Assembly: GCF_014635025.1 (NCBI RefSeq)
Contig: NZ_BMCE01000002.1
Location: 372,001-436,000 of the forward strand
From: Fictibacillus barbaricus
Lineage (GTDB): Bacteria > Bacillota > Bacilli > Bacillales > Fictibacillaceae
Length of the DNA stretch: 64,000 bases
Direction of reading: 5' to 3'
Each line of letters starts with the position of its first letter. The first letter of the stretch is position 1. Below the pieces are notes generated by a model that had not been told where the DNA came from, searched no databases, and worked only from the letters and a program-made list of their open reading frames with translations. Shown one piece after another: positions 26,924 through 38,907 of this stretch. The translations under genes and the position numbers were made by a program.

Positions 26924-28027
26924 TTACTCTTCGTCCTCATCAGTATCATCAAAAAAATCACTGCGAGTATTTGCAGGATTGTAAACACCAGATTCTACTG
27001 CTTCTGATTCACTCTTAATATCAATCTTCCAACCTGTTAACTTTGCAGCTAGACGAGCATTTTGACCTCTCTTGCCAATTGCTAGTGAAAGCTGATAATC
27101 AGGAACGATGACAGTCGTCATCTTTTCTTCTTCATTCACTTGCACTTCTAGCACTTTAGCTGGACTTAAAGAATTTGCAACATAAACGACTGGGTCTTCA
27201 CTCCAGCGTACGATGTCGATCTTTTCGCCGTTAAGTTCGTTTACGATCGTTTGTACACGTGCACCTTTTTGTCCCACACAAGATCCGACTGGATCTACTT
27301 CTGGGTCTGCTGCATACACTGCAATTTTTGAACGGTCTCCCGCTTCACGTGCGATTGATTTGATCTCAACCGTACCATCATAGATTTCCGGAACTTCAAG
27401 CTCAAACAATCGTTTCAATAATCCTGGGTGGGTTCTGGAAACCAAGATTTGAGGTCCTTTAGTCGTCTTTTCAACCTTTGTGATATACACTTTAATACGG
27501 TCGTTCGTTGTATGGGATTCTCCTGGCATTTGTTCTGCAGCAGGCAATAGCGCTTCTACTCTGCCTAGGCTTACATACATATAGCGGTGGTCTTGCCGCT
27601 GTACGATCCCTGTAATGATATCTTCTTCACGGTCAATAAATTCTGAAAAAATAATGCCGCGTTCTGCTTCACGTACGCGCTGTGTAACAACCTGTTTCGC
27701 TGTTTGAGCAGCAATACGTCCAAAGTCTTTTGGTGTCACTTCTTCTTCTACAATATCATCTAGCTCATAACCAGGGTTGATCGCTTGTGCTTCAGCAACT
27801 GAAATTTCTTGACGATCGTCTTCAACCTCTTCAACCACATTTTTTCTTGAGAAAACACGGATACTTCCTGTGTCTCTGTTAAAATCAACACGAACATTTT
27901 GTGCTTGATGAAAATTACGCTTATAAGCAGAAATAAGGGCTGCTTCGATCGCTTCAATAATAACTTCTTTACTAATCCCTTTTTCTTTCTCCAACAATGT
28001 AAGTGCATCCAACAACTCGGTACTCAT
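26924..28027 (-). CDS. nusA: Transcription termination/antitermination factor NusA
   Basis: RNA polymerase-associated pausing and termination factor, 367 residues (B. subtilis 371). An N-terminal RNAP-binding domain (1-125), an S1 domain (about 130-200) and two KH domains (about 200-345, with GSCVGQKGARVQTIVNEL and LAIGKRGQNARLAAKLTGW) are seen. The start is the ATG at 28025-28027 (MSTELLDALTLLEKEKG) behind GAGGGGAG; the frame extends to 28072 without homology. The transcript leader carries a possible NusA-dependent attenuator. Confidence 0.96.
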   Translation of the reverse strand: MSTELLDALTLLEKEKGISKEVIIEAIEAALISAYKRNFHQAQNVRVDFNRDTGSIRVFSRKNVVEEVEDDRQEISVAEAQAINPGYELDDIVEEEVTPKDFGRIAAQTAKQVVTQRVREAERGIIFSEFIDREEDIITGIVQRQDHRYMYVSLGRVEALLPAAEQMPGESHTTNDRIKVYITKVEKTTKGPQILVSRTHPGLLKRLFELEVPEIYDGTVEIKSIAREAGDRSKIAVYAADPEVDPVGSCVGQKGARVQTIVNELNGEKIDIVRWSEDPVVYVANSLSPAKVLEVQVNEEEKMTTVIVPDYQLSLAIGKRGQNARLAAKLTGWKIDIKSESEAVESGVYNPANTRSDFFDDTDEDEE

Positions 28028-28046
28028 TTCTTTACTCCCCTCTTCA

Positions 28047-28517
28047 TTAAAAAACAACCGCAAGACGGGCATTTGCCACTTTTGAATAAGGCAATTCTAC
28101 CTTTTTGACTTGCGTCTTTACTCTAATCTCCATGAACAGCGTTTCACCGTCAAAGTCTTTTAAGAGTCCTTCAAAAACTTTTTCACCATTAATAGGCTCG
28201 TAAAGTTTTATGTTTACATTTTTCCCGATAGCTTTTTTAACATCTTCAGGTTTCTTAAGCGGTCTTTCAACACCTGGAGAAGACACTTCTAAAAAGTAGG
28301 GCTGTTCGATCGGATCAAGTTCATCTAACTTTTCACTAAGCTGTTCACTGACAGTCCCGCATTCTTCAATATCAACACCACCCGTGGAATCGATATATAC
28401 ACGGAGAAACCAGTTTTTACCCTCTTTAACAAATTCAACGTCAACAAGTTCAAGTCCTAGTTTTTCAACGATTGGGGTTACAAGCTCTGATGTGAGCTCT
28501 GTAATCTTCTGACTCAT
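28047..28517 (-). CDS. rimP: Ribosome maturation factor RimP
   Basis: 30S assembly factor of 156 residues, first gene of the nusA-infB operon. The conserved [24 protein letters not shown] and the [12 protein letters not shown] segments mark the alpha/beta N-domain and the Sm-like C-domain. It has a good AGAAGGAGG site and lies behind a SigA promoter and a leader of about 95 bases. Confidence 0.96.
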   Translation of the reverse strand: MSQKITELTSELVTPIVEKLGLELVDVEFVKEGKNWFLRVYIDSTGGVDIEECGTVSEQLSEKLDELDPIEQPYFLEVSSPGVERPLKKPEDVKKAIGKNVNIKLYEPINGEKVFEGLLKDFDGETLFMEIRVKTQVKKVELPYSKVANARLAVVF

Positions 28518-28554
28518 TGCTGCCCTCCTTCTAACTGAATGACCTTAAAACGTA

Positions 28555-28584
28555 ACGAAAGAGTGGGGAGCCCCACTCTTTCGT
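28555..28584 (-). terminator. Leader attenuator hairpin of the rimP-nusA operon
   Basis: A perfect 14-bp stem (28555-28568 with 28571-28584; arms ACGAAAGAGTGGGG and CCCCACTCTTTCGT) lies in the predicted 5' leader, about 30 bases after the start of transcription and 38 before rimP. On the minus strand it is followed by TACGTTTTAAG, an interrupted U-tract. Strong hairpin plus weak U-tract is the profile of a NusA-dependent terminator, and B. subtilis nusA is known to be autoregulated in that way. It could alternatively be the polC terminator. Confidence 0.65.
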
Positions 28585-28618
28585 CGACAGTTATTCATTC
28601 AACAGTATTTCCAAAAAT

Positions 28619-28647
28619 AATATACCATAACCAATAAAATACTGCAA
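28619..28647 (-). promoter_or_regulatory. SigA promoter of the rimP-nusA-infB operon
   Basis: Minus strand TTGCAG (28642-28647), 17-base spacer, TATATT (28619-28624). It lies between the polC stop and the leader hairpin. Confidence 0.7.
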
Positions 28648-28672
28648 CTTTCTTCCTGCTTTTGAGCCTTTG

Positions 28673-31600
28673 TTAAAAGAGGGAAAGCTGGTTTGCATCA
28701 GGCAATCCTTCAAGACATCCTTGATCATCTAAATACTCAATAATAGTCTTAGATAGTTTTGCACGCTGCTGAAGGTCTTCTTTTGATAGAAACTCTCCTT
28801 CTTCTCTTGCTTTTACTATGTTTAACGCCGCATTCGTACCGAGACCTGCGATTGAATTAAACGGAGGAATAAGCGTATCACCCTCAACTAAAAAGTCAGT
28901 TGCGCTTGAACGATATAGATCAATCTTTTGGAAAGACATCCCTCTTTCACACATTTCTAACGCAAGCTCCAATACGGTCTGCAGGTTCTTCTCTTTTGTG
29001 GAAGCATCAAGCCCTTTTGCTGAGATCTCTTCAATCTTAGCACGAAGAGCCTTTGATCCTCTGACCATTGATTCTACATCAAAATCATCGGCTCTTACAG
29101 TAAAGTAAGCTGCATAGAACCAGATCGGATAATGTACTTTAAAATATGCAATACGGACAGCCATCAATACATAAGCAGCCGCATGGGCTTTAGGGAACAT
29201 GTACTTGATCTTTAAACATGATCCAATATACCAATCTGGCACATCGTTTTTCTTCATCTCTTCGATCCACTCATCAGGAAGCCCTTTACCTTTACGGACA
29301 CTTTCCATGATCTTAAAGGCGAGTGATGGTTCAAGGCCTTTATAGATGAGGTAGACCATAATATCATCACGGCAGCCGATTACATCTTTTAGTACACACG
29401 TACCGTTTGCAATAAGTTCGTTTGCGTTGTTCAGCCATACATCTGTACCATGTGATAACCCTGAGATCTGAACAAGTTCAGAAAACGTGCTCGGCTTTGT
29501 TTCTTCGAGCATCTGGCGAACAAACTTCGTTCCAAATTCCGGTATACCTAGTGTACCGGTTTTACACATGATCTGTTCTTCGGTAACACCCAAAACATCT
29601 GGTCCTGAAAAGATCTTCATAACCTCAGGATCGGAGGCTGGGATCGTCTTCGGATCGATCCCGCTCAAGTCCTGAAGCATACGGATCACAGTTGGATCAT
29701 CGTGACCAAGAATATCAAGTTTTAACAAGTTATCATGTATGGAATGGAAATCAAAGTGTGTTGTCTTCCATTCTGACGAACTATCATCTGCCGGGAACTG
29801 AACCGGACAGAAATCATAAATATCCATATAATCTGGAACAACAATAATTCCGCCTGGATGCTGTCCGGTCGTTCTCTTAACACCTGTACATCCTGAAACG
29901 AGGCGGTCTACTTCTGCAGAACGAATGGTTAAGTTATTGTCACCCGCATATCCTTTTACATATCCGTATGCGGTCTTTTCCGCAACCGTACCGATCGTAC
30001 CTGCACGATATACATAGTCTTCACCAAAAAGTTCTTTCGTGTAATTATGCGCTCTTGGCTGATATTCTCCCGAGAAGTTCAAGTCGATATCCGGTACTTT
30101 ATCTCCCTTGAATCCAAGAAACGTTTCAAACGGTATATCCTGTCCATCTTTTATATAAAGAACATTACAGGATGGACATTCTTTATCTGGAAGGTCAAAC
30201 CCTGATCCTACTGAGCCGTCATTAAAGAAGTGCGATTCTTTACAGTTCGGACACACATAATGCGGAGGCAGCGGGTTTACTTCTGTAATTTCTGTCATAG
30301 TTGCTACGAATGATGATCCTACCGAACCACGTGAACCTACAAGATATCCATCTATCAGCGATTTCTTAACGAGTTTATGAGAGATCAGATAGATTACAGC
30401 AAAACCGTGTCCAATAATGCTTGTGAGTTCTTTTTCAAGTCTTTTCTCTACTAATTCAGGAAGGTTCTCCCCATAAATGCTTCTTGCCCTGTTATAACTC
30501 ATCGAACGTACTTCATCATCCGCACCTTCGATCTTAGGTGTATAGAGGTCATCAGGAATCGGCTTGATCTCGGCAATAGAATCGGCGATTTTTCTGGTGT
30601 TTTCACTTACTACCTTTTCAGCTTTTTCTTCACCTAAGAAAGAGAACAGATCCAGCATCTCATCTGTTGTTCTGAAATGCACTTCAGGAAGAGTTTGCCT
30701 GTTCAGCGGATTCGCACCACCTTGTGATGAAACTAGAATCTTACGGTAGATTGCGTCTTCAGGATTTAGGTAATGTACGTTTCCAGTCGCTACTACTGGT
30801 TTGTCTAGTTTTTCACCAAGCTGAACAATATTGGAAAGGATCTCTCTCAAATTCATCTCATCAGCTACAAGCTCTCTTTCAATGAGATGATAATAGTTGC
30901 TTGGCGGCTGAATCTCTAGATAATCGTAAAATTCCGCGATCTTTTCTACTTCTTCGATCGGCTTTTGCATCATGCCTTCAAAAACTTCGCCTTTGTCACA
31001 CGCGGATCCAACCAAGATGCCTTCCCGATATTTACTGAGGCGGGAACGCGGAATCCGCGGTGTTCTGTAAAAATAAGAAAGATGTGATTCAGAGACGAGC
31101 TTGTATAGATTTTTAAGGCCTTCTTGTGTAGCTGCTAAAAGAATGCAGTGGAATGGTCTGGATCTTTGAAAACCACCTTGACCCATGTTATCGTTCAGCC
31201 GGTCATGATAGAAGATCTCTTTTTCAAACGTCTCTTTCAATAGCTTCCATAAAAGGTAGCCGGTTGCTTCTGCATCATATATTGCGCGGTGATGCTGTGT
31301 GAGTTCAATGTCAAACCTTTTACAGAGTGTATTCAATCTATGATTTTTCAGCTGTGGAAGCAAGAATCTAGCAAGCTCTAGTGTATCTATGACCGGGTTC
31401 TTAGCCTCACCCAAGCCTATCTTACGCAATCCTTCATTAAGGAATCCCATATCAAAGCTCGCATTATGAGCAACAAGAATGTCATCACCCATAAATGTAT
31501 GGAAATCACGCAGAACCTCTTCAATTTCAGGAGCATTCTCGACCATATCATCTGTAATTCCTGTTAATTCAATGGTCGTTTGTGATAATGATTCGTGAGG

Positions 31601-32974
31601 ATTAGCAAATGCTTCAAAGCGGTCAATGATCTCTCCGCCTCTAATTTTTACCGCTGCAAGTTCGATGATTTTATTATACACGGCTGATAGACCGGTTGTT
31701 TCGACATCGAAAACGATATAGGTTTCTTCAGCTAGTTTTCTAGGTGCTTCATTGTAGGCAATAGGTACACCATCATCTACAAGGTTTGCTTCAAGTCCAT
31801 AAATGATTTTAATTCCGTTTTTCTTACCTGCACTGTATGCCTCAGGAAAAGATTGTACGCCCGCATGATCCGTAATAGCGATCGCAGGATGACCCCACTT
31901 TTTTGCTTGCCCCACAAGTGAGGAAACGGAAGATACCGCGTCCATCTGACTCATTGGTGTGTGAAGGTGAAGTTCTACACGCTTTTTATCTTCATCGGCA
32001 TAATCTTTTCTAAATTCCGGTTTGATCTCATTAATGTCATTTGCGATCATTACGAGGTCTCTTACAAATGTATCGTTTTGAATACCGCCTCTTACCTTTA
32101 GCCACATTCCTTTTTGAATACCTTGAAGGATGGGAATGTCTTCTTTATCACGCGAGAAAATTTTAACCAAAAGTGAATCTGTATAATCAGTAATCTTAAA
32201 TGTTAATAACGTACGCCCGCTTCTGAGCTCTCTTGTTTCAGCGTGAAATACATAGCCTTGAATCGTAATACGGCGCTCTTCATCTTGTATGGTTTGGATC
32301 GGAACCGGCTCATCGTTAATAGAATAACCAATCATAATATCCGTTCTTGCTGCAGGGCCATCCGCTTTTTTGGCTGCTTTTTCTTTTTCAACGAGAGCTT
32401 CCATCACTTTATGCTGATCTTCTTGTTTTCGCTGCTCAATAAACTTCTGGAAATCTTCTTCAGAATGTTTGACAACCGTTTTAACCATGACAGAATGAAA
32501 TCCAAAATGACTGTACATGTCTTTAATAACAGGAGAAAGTTTTCTCTGCACGAGTGTTTCTTCTGCATCATTTCTAACCGTTAAACTCAAAAAGTTCCCT
32601 TCTGCTTCCGGATCTTGTGTGGAAAGCATGCTGCCGAGACTCGGTCCAGCAGACTCAATTAACTTTTCTTTACACAACGGCCAATAGGCTAAGAGCTCTT
32701 GGGTCTGAAAGCTTTCGTTCGTTTGAAATGAAAAAGTGACTTTGGCTATATGTTCAAATGTTTGACGAAGACTGGAACTGAACCACGCGTAATTTTCAGG
32801 AGTAAGCGGACGGTTTATACCGATAGAAAAGTGCCAGCTTCTAGTTGCTTTATCAATCGTAAGTTTTTCTATGCGGCCTCCTGAAAAACCGCTCTTCATC
32901 TCTTCAGGCATTCCTAGTTGTTCTAAAAGAAGCGACAATCGTTCTTCTCTAATTTGATGATCATTCCCGCTCAT
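28673..32974 (-). CDS. polC: DNA polymerase III alpha subunit, PolC type
   Basis: Replicative polymerase of low-GC Gram-positives, 1433 residues. Order: N-terminal and OB-fold domains (about 1-330), PHP domain interrupted by the exonuclease ([10 protein letters not shown] near 335), DEDD proofreading exonuclease ([18 protein letters not shown] near 420; [22 protein letters not shown]), the rest of PHP, a zinc-binding pair of CxxC motifs (about 905-940) and the polymerase core with [12 protein letters not shown] near 965. The C-terminus carries helix-hairpin-helix segments. Start ATG with AAAAGGAGG. Neighbouring proS is upstream, separated by a terminator. Confidence 0.97.
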   Translation of the reverse strand: MSGNDHQIREERLSLLLEQLGMPEEMKSGFSGGRIEKLTIDKATRSWHFSIGINRPLTPENYAWFSSSLRQTFEHIAKVTFSFQTNESFQTQELLAYWPLCKEKLIESAGPSLGSMLSTQDPEAEGNFLSLTVRNDAEETLVQRKLSPVIKDMYSHFGFHSVMVKTVVKHSEEDFQKFIEQRKQEDQHKVMEALVEKEKAAKKADGPAARTDIMIGYSINDEPVPIQTIQDEERRITIQGYVFHAETRELRSGRTLLTFKITDYTDSLLVKIFSRDKEDIPILQGIQKGMWLKVRGGIQNDTFVRDLVMIANDINEIKPEFRKDYADEDKKRVELHLHTPMSQMDAVSSVSSLVGQAKKWGHPAIAITDHAGVQSFPEAYSAGKKNGIKIIYGLEANLVDDGVPIAYNEAPRKLAEETYIVFDVETTGLSAVYNKIIELAAVKIRGGEIIDRFEAFANPHESLSQTTIELTGITDDMVENAPEIEEVLRDFHTFMGDDILVAHNASFDMGFLNEGLRKIGLGEAKNPVIDTLELARFLLPQLKNHRLNTLCKRFDIELTQHHRAIYDAEATGYLLWKLLKETFEKEIFYHDRLNDNMGQGGFQRSRPFHCILLAATQEGLKNLYKLVSESHLSYFYRTPRIPRSRLSKYREGILVGSACDKGEVFEGMMQKPIEEVEKIAEFYDYLEIQPPSNYYHLIERELVADEMNLREILSNIVQLGEKLDKPVVATGNVHYLNPEDAIYRKILVSSQGGANPLNRQTLPEVHFRTTDEMLDLFSFLGEEKAEKVVSENTRKIADSIAEIKPIPDDLYTPKIEGADDEVRSMSYNRARSIYGENLPELVEKRLEKELTSIIGHGFAVIYLISHKLVKKSLIDGYLVGSRGSVGSSFVATMTEITEVNPLPPHYVCPNCKESHFFNDGSVGSGFDLPDKECPSCNVLYIKDGQDIPFETFLGFKGDKVPDIDLNFSGEYQPRAHNYTKELFGEDYVYRAGTIGTVAEKTAYGYVKGYAGDNNLTIRSAEVDRLVSGCTGVKRTTGQHPGGIIVVPDYMDIYDFCPVQFPADDSSSEWKTTHFDFHSIHDNLLKLDILGHDDPTVIRMLQDLSGIDPKTIPASDPEVMKIFSGPDVLGVTEEQIMCKTGTLGIPEFGTKFVRQMLEETKPSTFSELVQISGLSHGTDVWLNNANELIANGTCVLKDVIGCRDDIMVYLIYKGLEPSLAFKIMESVRKGKGLPDEWIEEMKKNDVPDWYIGSCLKIKYMFPKAHAAAYVLMAVRIAYFKVHYPIWFYAAYFTVRADDFDVESMVRGSKALRAKIEEISAKGLDASTKEKNLQTVLELALEMCERGMSFQKIDLYRSSATDFLVEGDTLIPPFNSIAGLGTNAALNIVKAREEGEFLSKEDLQQRAKLSKTIIEYLDDQGCLEGLPDANQLSLF

Positions 32975-33056
32975 AAGAACCTCCTTTTAAAGGGGTTTGT
33001 TCATGCTTTAATGTAAACTTGGCTTACGACTGTTTTGGACGCCAGCCTCTGTTGAT

Positions 33057-33062
33057 ATTATA
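33057..33062 (-). promoter_or_regulatory. Probable -10 of a polC promoter
   Basis: TATAAT on the minus strand, 83 bases before the polC start and downstream of the proS terminator. No good -35 is present, so it is a moderate candidate. Confidence 0.4.
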
Positions 33063-33125
33063 CTATAACCTTTACTTGTATCGATGTCGTTTATCATTTT
33101 ATCTGTAAGTTATATTATCGTAAAG

Positions 33126-33161
33126 AAAAAAAAGAAAGGCACCTCATGATCCGAGGTACCT
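33126..33161 (-). terminator. Intrinsic terminator after proS
   Basis: Nine-bp stem AGGCACCTC / GAGGTACCT (33137-33145 with 33153-33161), fully paired on the transcript with one G-U, followed by a TTTCTTTTTTTT tract on the minus strand. Confidence 0.9.
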
Positions 33162-33167
33162 CCTCTG

Positions 33168-34880
33168 TTAATTTGAAAGTTTATCCCACTCTTGTCTTAT
33201 GAAACTGATAAGTTCTGACACAGGTACTTCAAAGGATTCGCCACTCTTGCGTATTTTCACTTCGACGATTCCTTCCCCCGCTCTTTTTCCAACCATTACC
33301 CGAATCGGCAAACCGATTAAGTCACTGTCAGCGAACTTTACCCCAGCACGCTCTGGACGATCATCATATAAACAATCAAATCCATCATTTTTCATCTGAT
33401 CGTACAATTCATCAGAAAGTGCTGCTTGTTCTGCGTTCTTACTGTTAACTGCAATAAGATGAACATCAAAAGGTGTTATGGATAAAGGCCAGATCAAGCC
33501 TTTATCATCATTGTTTTCTTCAGCAACAGCAGCTAATGTACGTGATACACCAATTCCATAACAGCCCATTGACATGATTTGGTTTTTACCATTTTCGTCT
33601 AGATAAGCTGCTTTCATAGGCTCACTGTACACTTTTCCTAACTTAAATACGTGGCCAACTTCAATACCTTTTGCAAAAACGATATTACCTTTTCCATCTG
33701 GAGACAAGTCGCCCTGTACAACAAATCGAAGGTCTGCTGTTTGACTGTATTCAAAATCTCTTTTTGGATTAACATTCACATAGTGAAAACCTGCTTCGTT
33801 TGCTCCGCATACGGCATTGACCATGAACGGTACAGCTTGATCTGCAATAATCTTCACATCACTTGTCACGGAAACAGGTCCGATGGAACCGGGCACTGTA
33901 TTTAGCCATTTTTGCGCTTCTTCTTCGGTTGCCAATACCACATCAGTCGCTGATAGTTCATTTTTTAATTTGATCTCATTGACTTCGTGATCTCCTCGAA
34001 CAAGTACCAATACAGGGTGTTCATCAGCTATATAAAGCAATGACTTAATAATTTTATCAGATGAGATATTTAGGAACTTAGAAACTTCTTCGATACTTTT
34101 TGCCTGTTTTGTTTCTACTTTCTCAAGCTCTAATCGTTCCTCAGATGAATGTTGTTCAGCGAGGAGTACGGGAGCCATCTCAATATTAGCCGCAAAATCT
34201 GATTCAGTCGAGTATGCGATCAGATCTTCACCAATATCAGATAGTACCATGAATTCATGATTATCTTTTCCGCCAATCGCACCTGAATCAGCTAAAACCG
34301 CACGGAAGTTTAAGCCACAGCGGCTAAAGATCGCTGAATAAGCATCTTTCATCGTTTCATATGTTTCGTCAAGGCTTTCTTGCTTATCATGAAAAGAGTA
34401 TGCATCTTTCATAATAAATTCACGGCCGCGAAGAAGACCGAATCGAGGACGCTTCTCGTCTCTAAATTTTGTTTGGATCTGATAGAGGTTCAGTGGGAGC
34501 TTCTTATAAGACTTCACTTCATCACGGACGATACTAGTAATGACCTCTTCATGTGTAGCTCCTAGAGCAAAATCACGCTCATGACGGTCTTTCAGTCTCA
34601 TTAGTTCTGGTCCGTAGCTGTACCATCTACCACTTTCCTGCCATAGTTCTGCTAGCTGAAGCGCTGGCATCATCATCTCCTGTGATCCGGCACGATTCAT
34701 TTCTTCACGTACGATATTCTCAATTTTATGAAGTACTTTTTTCCCCAATGGCAGGAACGAATAGATACCTGCTGCATTCTGACGGATAAACCCTGCTCTT
34801 AAAAGAAGCTGATGACTTTTAACATCTGCATCTGCAGGCACTTCCCGCAATGTTGGTATAAACAACTGACTTTGTCTCAT
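33168..34880 (-). CDS. proS: Prolyl-tRNA synthetase
   Basis: Class II aminoacyl-tRNA synthetase charging tRNA-Pro, 570 residues, the long bacterial type with the editing (INS) domain inserted at about 230-400. Motif 1 region ([26 protein letters not shown]), motif 2 ([26 protein letters not shown]) and motif 3 ([17 protein letters not shown]) are all present; the C-terminal anticodon-binding domain starts near 475. It follows rasP by 28 bases and ends the operon at a terminator. Confidence 0.97.
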   Translation of the reverse strand: MRQSQLFIPTLREVPADADVKSHQLLLRAGFIRQNAAGIYSFLPLGKKVLHKIENIVREEMNRAGSQEMMMPALQLAELWQESGRWYSYGPELMRLKDRHERDFALGATHEEVITSIVRDEVKSYKKLPLNLYQIQTKFRDEKRPRFGLLRGREFIMKDAYSFHDKQESLDETYETMKDAYSAIFSRCGLNFRAVLADSGAIGGKDNHEFMVLSDIGEDLIAYSTESDFAANIEMAPVLLAEQHSSEERLELEKVETKQAKSIEEVSKFLNISSDKIIKSLLYIADEHPVLVLVRGDHEVNEIKLKNELSATDVVLATEEEAQKWLNTVPGSIGPVSVTSDVKIIADQAVPFMVNAVCGANEAGFHYVNVNPKRDFEYSQTADLRFVVQGDLSPDGKGNIVFAKGIEVGHVFKLGKVYSEPMKAAYLDENGKNQIMSMGCYGIGVSRTLAAVAEENNDDKGLIWPLSITPFDVHLIAVNSKNAEQAALSDELYDQMKNDGFDCLYDDRPERAGVKFADSDLIGLPIRVMVGKRAGEGIVEVKIRKSGESFEVPVSELISFIRQEWDKLSN

Positions 34881-34907
34881 AATCTCTACTCCTCAAATAA
34901 TCCCTAA

Positions 34908-36176
34908 TTAGCCAAGAAAAATTTTCTGGATATCATTCCATGTTACAACTAGCATCAATAACATCAGGAACGCGAATCCGATAAAGTGCACCATACCCTC
35001 TTTTTGAGGATCGATCGGTTTTCCTCTTAACGCTTCAACTCCTAAGAAGAGAAGTCGTCCGCCATCGAGAGCAGGCAGTGGCAATAAGTTAAAAATTCCT
35101 AAGTTGATGCTCAGAATAGCCGCCCATTGTAAGAGCATATAAACACCAGCTTTTGCAGCCTGGTCTGTATATTCATAAATACCTAGCGGACCAGAAAGCT
35201 GATCGATGCCATGCTGGCCTGTCACCAGCTGGCCAAGTCCTGTAAAAATAGCCGTTGTCATAAACCACGTTTGTTTCGCACCGTATTGAAGAGAACCTGC
35301 AAACGAAGATTCAGTAAAAGGATGTGCTCCTATGAAGCCTTCGTTTTTATCTTCAGGCCCTTTTCTTGTACCGAGCGTTACAGGAACGACTCTTTCTTCA
35401 CCGCCGCGGTTAATAGTAAACATCAGCTTTTCTCCAGGGTTCTGCTGAATAACAGAAACAAGTTCTTTCCAGTCATCCATCTTTTCTCCTTGAACAGCTA
35501 TGATCTTATCCCCTTTTAATAACCCAGCTTTATCAGCTGCTGCTCCTTCTTGAAGTGTCCCTAGTCTAGATTCGTTCGTTGGAATACCTTGCATGAGAGA
35601 AAAGGCAACAAGGATGACAAACGCAAGCAAAAAGTTCATAGCAGGGCCAGCAAAAATAGCAAGTGTTCTCTGCATGATGGTCTTTGATCCGAACTGCCTA
35701 TTATATGGCGCGATCTGCATCTCTTGATGGTCTGCCACAAAAAGTGCATCCTCTTTTACTTGATAAGTAGAAGAACCTGTATCTTCATTCTCAAAACCAG
35801 TTAAGTATAAATCTCGCTCTAAATCTGCTTTTTCAATGGTTATCGTTTTTTGTACGGGATATTTATCGCGATGATTAACAATGATTTTTTCAACTTCATT
35901 AGCATGATTAAAGATTAATCCAACTCTGTGACCTGCCTTAAGCTCGATGCCTTCAGGATCTTCACCAGCCATTCGGACAAATCCTCCAAGAGGCAATAGA
36001 CGAATCGTATAGACCGTTTCCCCTTTTTTGAAGGCAAACACTTTCGGGCCGAATCCTATTGCAAACTCACGGCACAAGATACCAGCACGTTTTGCCAGCA
36101 AGAGATGTCCAAGTTCATGAAAGAAAATTAAAGCCCCTAAAATGATGATAATGGCTATCACAGTGTTCATTTCCAT
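34908..36176 (-). CDS. rasP: Site-2 protease RasP (RseP/YluC)
   Basis: Intramembrane zinc metalloprotease that cleaves anti-sigma factors such as RsiW and remnant signal peptides, 422 residues, the same length as B. subtilis RasP. The zinc site HELGH is at residues 20-24 in the first membrane helix, a PDZ domain spans about 200-275, and the second metal motif PALDGGRLLFL is near residue 370 before the last membrane helix. The start overlaps the dxr stop as TAATG. Confidence 0.96.
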   Translation of the reverse strand: MEMNTVIAIIIILGALIFFHELGHLLLAKRAGILCREFAIGFGPKVFAFKKGETVYTIRLLPLGGFVRMAGEDPEGIELKAGHRVGLIFNHANEVEKIIVNHRDKYPVQKTITIEKADLERDLYLTGFENEDTGSSTYQVKEDALFVADHQEMQIAPYNRQFGSKTIMQRTLAIFAGPAMNFLLAFVILVAFSLMQGIPTNESRLGTLQEGAAADKAGLLKGDKIIAVQGEKMDDWKELVSVIQQNPGEKLMFTINRGGEERVVPVTLGTRKGPEDKNEGFIGAHPFTESSFAGSLQYGAKQTWFMTTAIFTGLGQLVTGQHGIDQLSGPLGIYEYTDQAAKAGVYMLLQWAAILSINLGIFNLLPLPALDGGRLLFLGVEALRGKPIDPQKEGMVHFIGFAFLMLLMLVVTWNDIQKIFLG

Positions 36177-37333
36177 TACCTGCCTTTACTTAGTAGTGAC
36201 TCCACATATTCCCGAGCCCTTTTATCTGTTTCTTGTATCGTCTCCAGATCAGGGTTACTGACATTTGACAATCGCTGCATTGCACGTTCGATCATATCTT
36301 CTATCTCCAAGAAATTAATATGACCATTTAAGAATAGTTCAACCGCTTTTTCATTCGCTGCATTTAGAACAGTTGGCATTAACCCACCTGCAATTCCTGC
36401 TTCAAATGCAAGTTTCAAGCACTTGAAACGGTCGTAATCCATTCTCTGAAAATGCAATTTTCCAACTTCCCATAAGTTTAACCTTTTCCCGTTTACTAAT
36501 TCAAGTCTGTCGGGATAAGTAAGTGCATATTGAATAGGCACTCTCATATCAGGTTGTCCCAGATGAGCGATAATGCTTGTATCAACAAACTCTACCATAG
36601 AGTGTATGATACTTTCCTTATGTAAAATGACGTCTATTTTAGAATAATCAAAGGAAAATAACCAGTGAGCCTCAATGACTTCCAAGCCTTTATTCATCAT
36701 CGTCGCGGAATCAATGGTAATCTTAGCCCCCATAGACCAGTTTGGATGGTTCAATGCTTCTTGAACGGTTACATGTTTTAATTCTTCACGTGTTTTGTCT
36801 CTGAAACTTCCACCAGAAGCTGTTAATATCAGCTTCTCTACACGGTTTGTGTCTTCCCCGTTCAAACATTGATAGATAGCAGAATGTTCAGAGTCTACGG
36901 GTAGTACCGTTACGTTATGTTCTTTCGCTTTTTCCATAACAAGATGTCCTGCTGTAACAAGTGTTTCTTTATTTGCTAAAGCAATGGTTTTCTTCGCTTC
37001 AATTGCTTTTAATGTAGGCAAAAGCCCCACACTGCCGATCACAGCGTTTACTACAACCGTTGAGCTGGTCGAGACAGCTGCCTCAATAAGCCCATCCATT
37101 CCGGAAACAATTTTTGTTGATGTATCTACTTTTGTCCGAAGCGTTTTAGCATCTTCTTCGTTTTGAACAGCACAAATTTCCGGCTTGAATTTTAGTATGA
37201 TTTCTTCTGCAGCCTGAATGTTCTTGCCAACAGACATCGTACTTAGTTTAAATTGATCAGGGTGGGATGCAATTACGTCCAATGTTTGAACGCCAATCGA
37301 ACCTGTCGCACCTAGTAAACTGACTAATTTCAT
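36176..37333 (-). CDS. dxr: 1-deoxy-D-xylulose 5-phosphate reductoisomerase
   Basis: Second enzyme of the MEP isoprenoid pathway, reducing DXP to 2-C-methyl-D-erythritol 4-phosphate with NADPH, 385 residues. The Rossmann loop is [16 protein letters not shown] at 6-21; [14 protein letters not shown] and the [10 protein letters not shown] and [24 protein letters not shown] blocks carry the metal and substrate residues. It is the middle of the uppS-cdsA-dxr-rasP run, feeding undecaprenyl phosphate synthesis. Confidence 0.97.
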   Translation of the reverse strand: MKLVSLLGATGSIGVQTLDVIASHPDQFKLSTMSVGKNIQAAEEIILKFKPEICAVQNEEDAKTLRTKVDTSTKIVSGMDGLIEAAVSTSSTVVVNAVIGSVGLLPTLKAIEAKKTIALANKETLVTAGHLVMEKAKEHNVTVLPVDSEHSAIYQCLNGEDTNRVEKLILTASGGSFRDKTREELKHVTVQEALNHPNWSMGAKITIDSATMMNKGLEVIEAHWLFSFDYSKIDVILHKESIIHSMVEFVDTSIIAHLGQPDMRVPIQYALTYPDRLELVNGKRLNLWEVGKLHFQRMDYDRFKCLKLAFEAGIAGGLMPTVLNAANEKAVELFLNGHINFLEIEDMIERAMQRLSNVSNPDLETIQETDKRAREYVESLLSKGR

Positions 37334-37349
37334 CCTATACCTCCTAGCT

Positions 37350-38138
37350 TTAACCTAACAAATGAAGGACATGCAGCAACGGGAACACAAATAATGCACT
37401 ATCGAGCCTATCAAGTATTCCACCATGGCCTGGAAGTAAAGTACCGGAGTCTTTTACATCATAGATTCTTTTGAATGCTGATTCAGCTAAGTCCCCAATC
37501 TGACCAAAAACACCGACTAATATAGAAACAATTAAAATATTTACTAAAGGCATTTCAACAAAATTAACTGTGTAACTGATTATTGCTACTAAAATACTAA
37601 AGAAAATGCCGCCTACAGCACCTTCTATCGTTTTATTTGGTGAGATGACTGGCCAAAGTTTGCGTTTCCCCATCGATTTGCCAACAAAATATGCTCCCGA
37701 ATCGGTTGCCCAGATCATGAAAAGAATAAAGAATAATAGCTGTACACCATTTTCTAATATTCTCGTTTCTAGAAGATAATAAAAACCAAAACCTACATAT
37801 ATGGAACTAAATAATACAAAAGAGATATGGTTGTAATCCGTTTTATTCTTCTGTACGACAGTTACAACTAATAATAGAAGAACCGCAAGTATAATTGCAT
37901 CTGTTTTACTAAAGGGATCAAGGCCTTTCATCCATTGTTCTGGCAATGCAATCAAGATGGCCAAAATCATACCGATTCCCCCGATGAATGTAAACTCCAT
38001 TCCTTTCATCCGTAATAATTCATACATGCCGATTCCTGTGAGCAAAAGAATTAATAGTGAGAACGGCCAGCTTCCGTAAAGGGTAATCCCTATAAATAAA
38101 ACCGCTGCGATTACACCTGTAATAATCCGTTGTTTCAT
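37350..38138 (-). CDS. cdsA: Phosphatidate cytidylyltransferase
   Basis: Membrane enzyme making CDP-diacylglycerol from phosphatidate and CTP, 262 residues with about seven or eight membrane segments. The C-terminal signature runs from [17 protein letters not shown] through [12 protein letters not shown] to a [17 protein letters not shown] block ending in [11 protein letters not shown]. It lies 13 bases after uppS. Confidence 0.96.
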   Translation of the reverse strand: MKQRIITGVIAAVLFIGITLYGSWPFSLLILLLTGIGMYELLRMKGMEFTFIGGIGMILAILIALPEQWMKGLDPFSKTDAIILAVLLLLVVTVVQKNKTDYNHISFVLFSSIYVGFGFYYLLETRILENGVQLLFFILFMIWATDSGAYFVGKSMGKRKLWPVISPNKTIEGAVGGIFFSILVAIISYTVNFVEMPLVNILIVSILVGVFGQIGDLAESAFKRIYDVKDSGTLLPGHGGILDRLDSALFVFPLLHVLHLLG

Positions 38139-38151
38139 AAGTCCTCCTTAA

Positions 38152-38907
38152 TTATACACCGCCGTACCTTCTGCCTCGCTGGGCGAATTGTGATACAGCT
38201 TCTCTTAGATGCTCCTCAGAAAAATCAGGCCAAAACACTTCCGTGAACCAAAATTCAGAATAAGCAAGCTGCCATAGCATAAAGTTACTCAGTCTAACTT
38301 CACCACTCGTCCGAATTAACAGATCGGGATCACTAAGCCCTTGTGTCATCAAATAACTTTCAATTAAAGATTCATCGATCTGCGAAGGGTCTAGATTCCC
38401 CTTTTTAATTTCAGAAGCAATGGTTTTGACCGCACCTGTAATTTCATCCCTGCTGCCGTAATTCAGAGCAAAGTTTAAAATTAAACCAGTATTGTTTTCA
38501 GTTTTTTTAATTGCTTCATCAACCGCCTTGATTGTATGCATAGGCAAAAGTTCTTTTTTACCCATTATTCGCACTTGTACGTTCTCTTTAATCAAATCCG
38601 GAAGAAAAGTATTTAAAAACTCTCCTGGAAGCTTCATTAAGAAGTCTACTTCATCACGTGGCCGCTTCCAGTTCTCTGTTGAAAAGGCATAAAGAGTAAG
38701 CACATTAATTCCAATCTTGTTCGCTTCTTTAACAATCTTTCTAACAGTTTTCATACCTTCATGATGCCCTGCTATACGAGGCAGCGCTCTTTTTCTGGCC
38801 CATCGGCCGTTGCCGTCCATTATAATCGCCACATGAGAGGGAATATTACCTTCTAAAAGGGTATTATTTTCAGGGTTTTTCCTTTTAAAGAAAAGCTTGT
38901 CAAGCAT
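38152..38907 (-). CDS. uppS: Isoprenyl transferase / undecaprenyl diphosphate synthase
   Basis: cis-Prenyltransferase building the C55 carrier lipid of cell-wall synthesis, 251 residues. The catalytic aspartate is D31 in AIIMDGNGRWARKRALPRIAGHHEG, and the C-terminal RTSGEVRLSNFMLWQLAYSE segment ends the active site. First gene of the uppS-cdsA-dxr-rasP-proS run, behind the frr terminator. Confidence 0.96.
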   Translation of the reverse strand: MLDKLFFKRKNPENNTLLEGNIPSHVAIIMDGNGRWARKRALPRIAGHHEGMKTVRKIVKEANKIGINVLTLYAFSTENWKRPRDEVDFLMKLPGEFLNTFLPDLIKENVQVRIMGKKELLPMHTIKAVDEAIKKTENNTGLILNFALNYGSRDEITGAVKTIASEIKKGNLDPSQIDESLIESYLMTQGLSDPDLLIRTSGEVRLSNFMLWQLAYSEFWFTEVFWPDFSEEHLREAVSQFAQRGRRYGGV

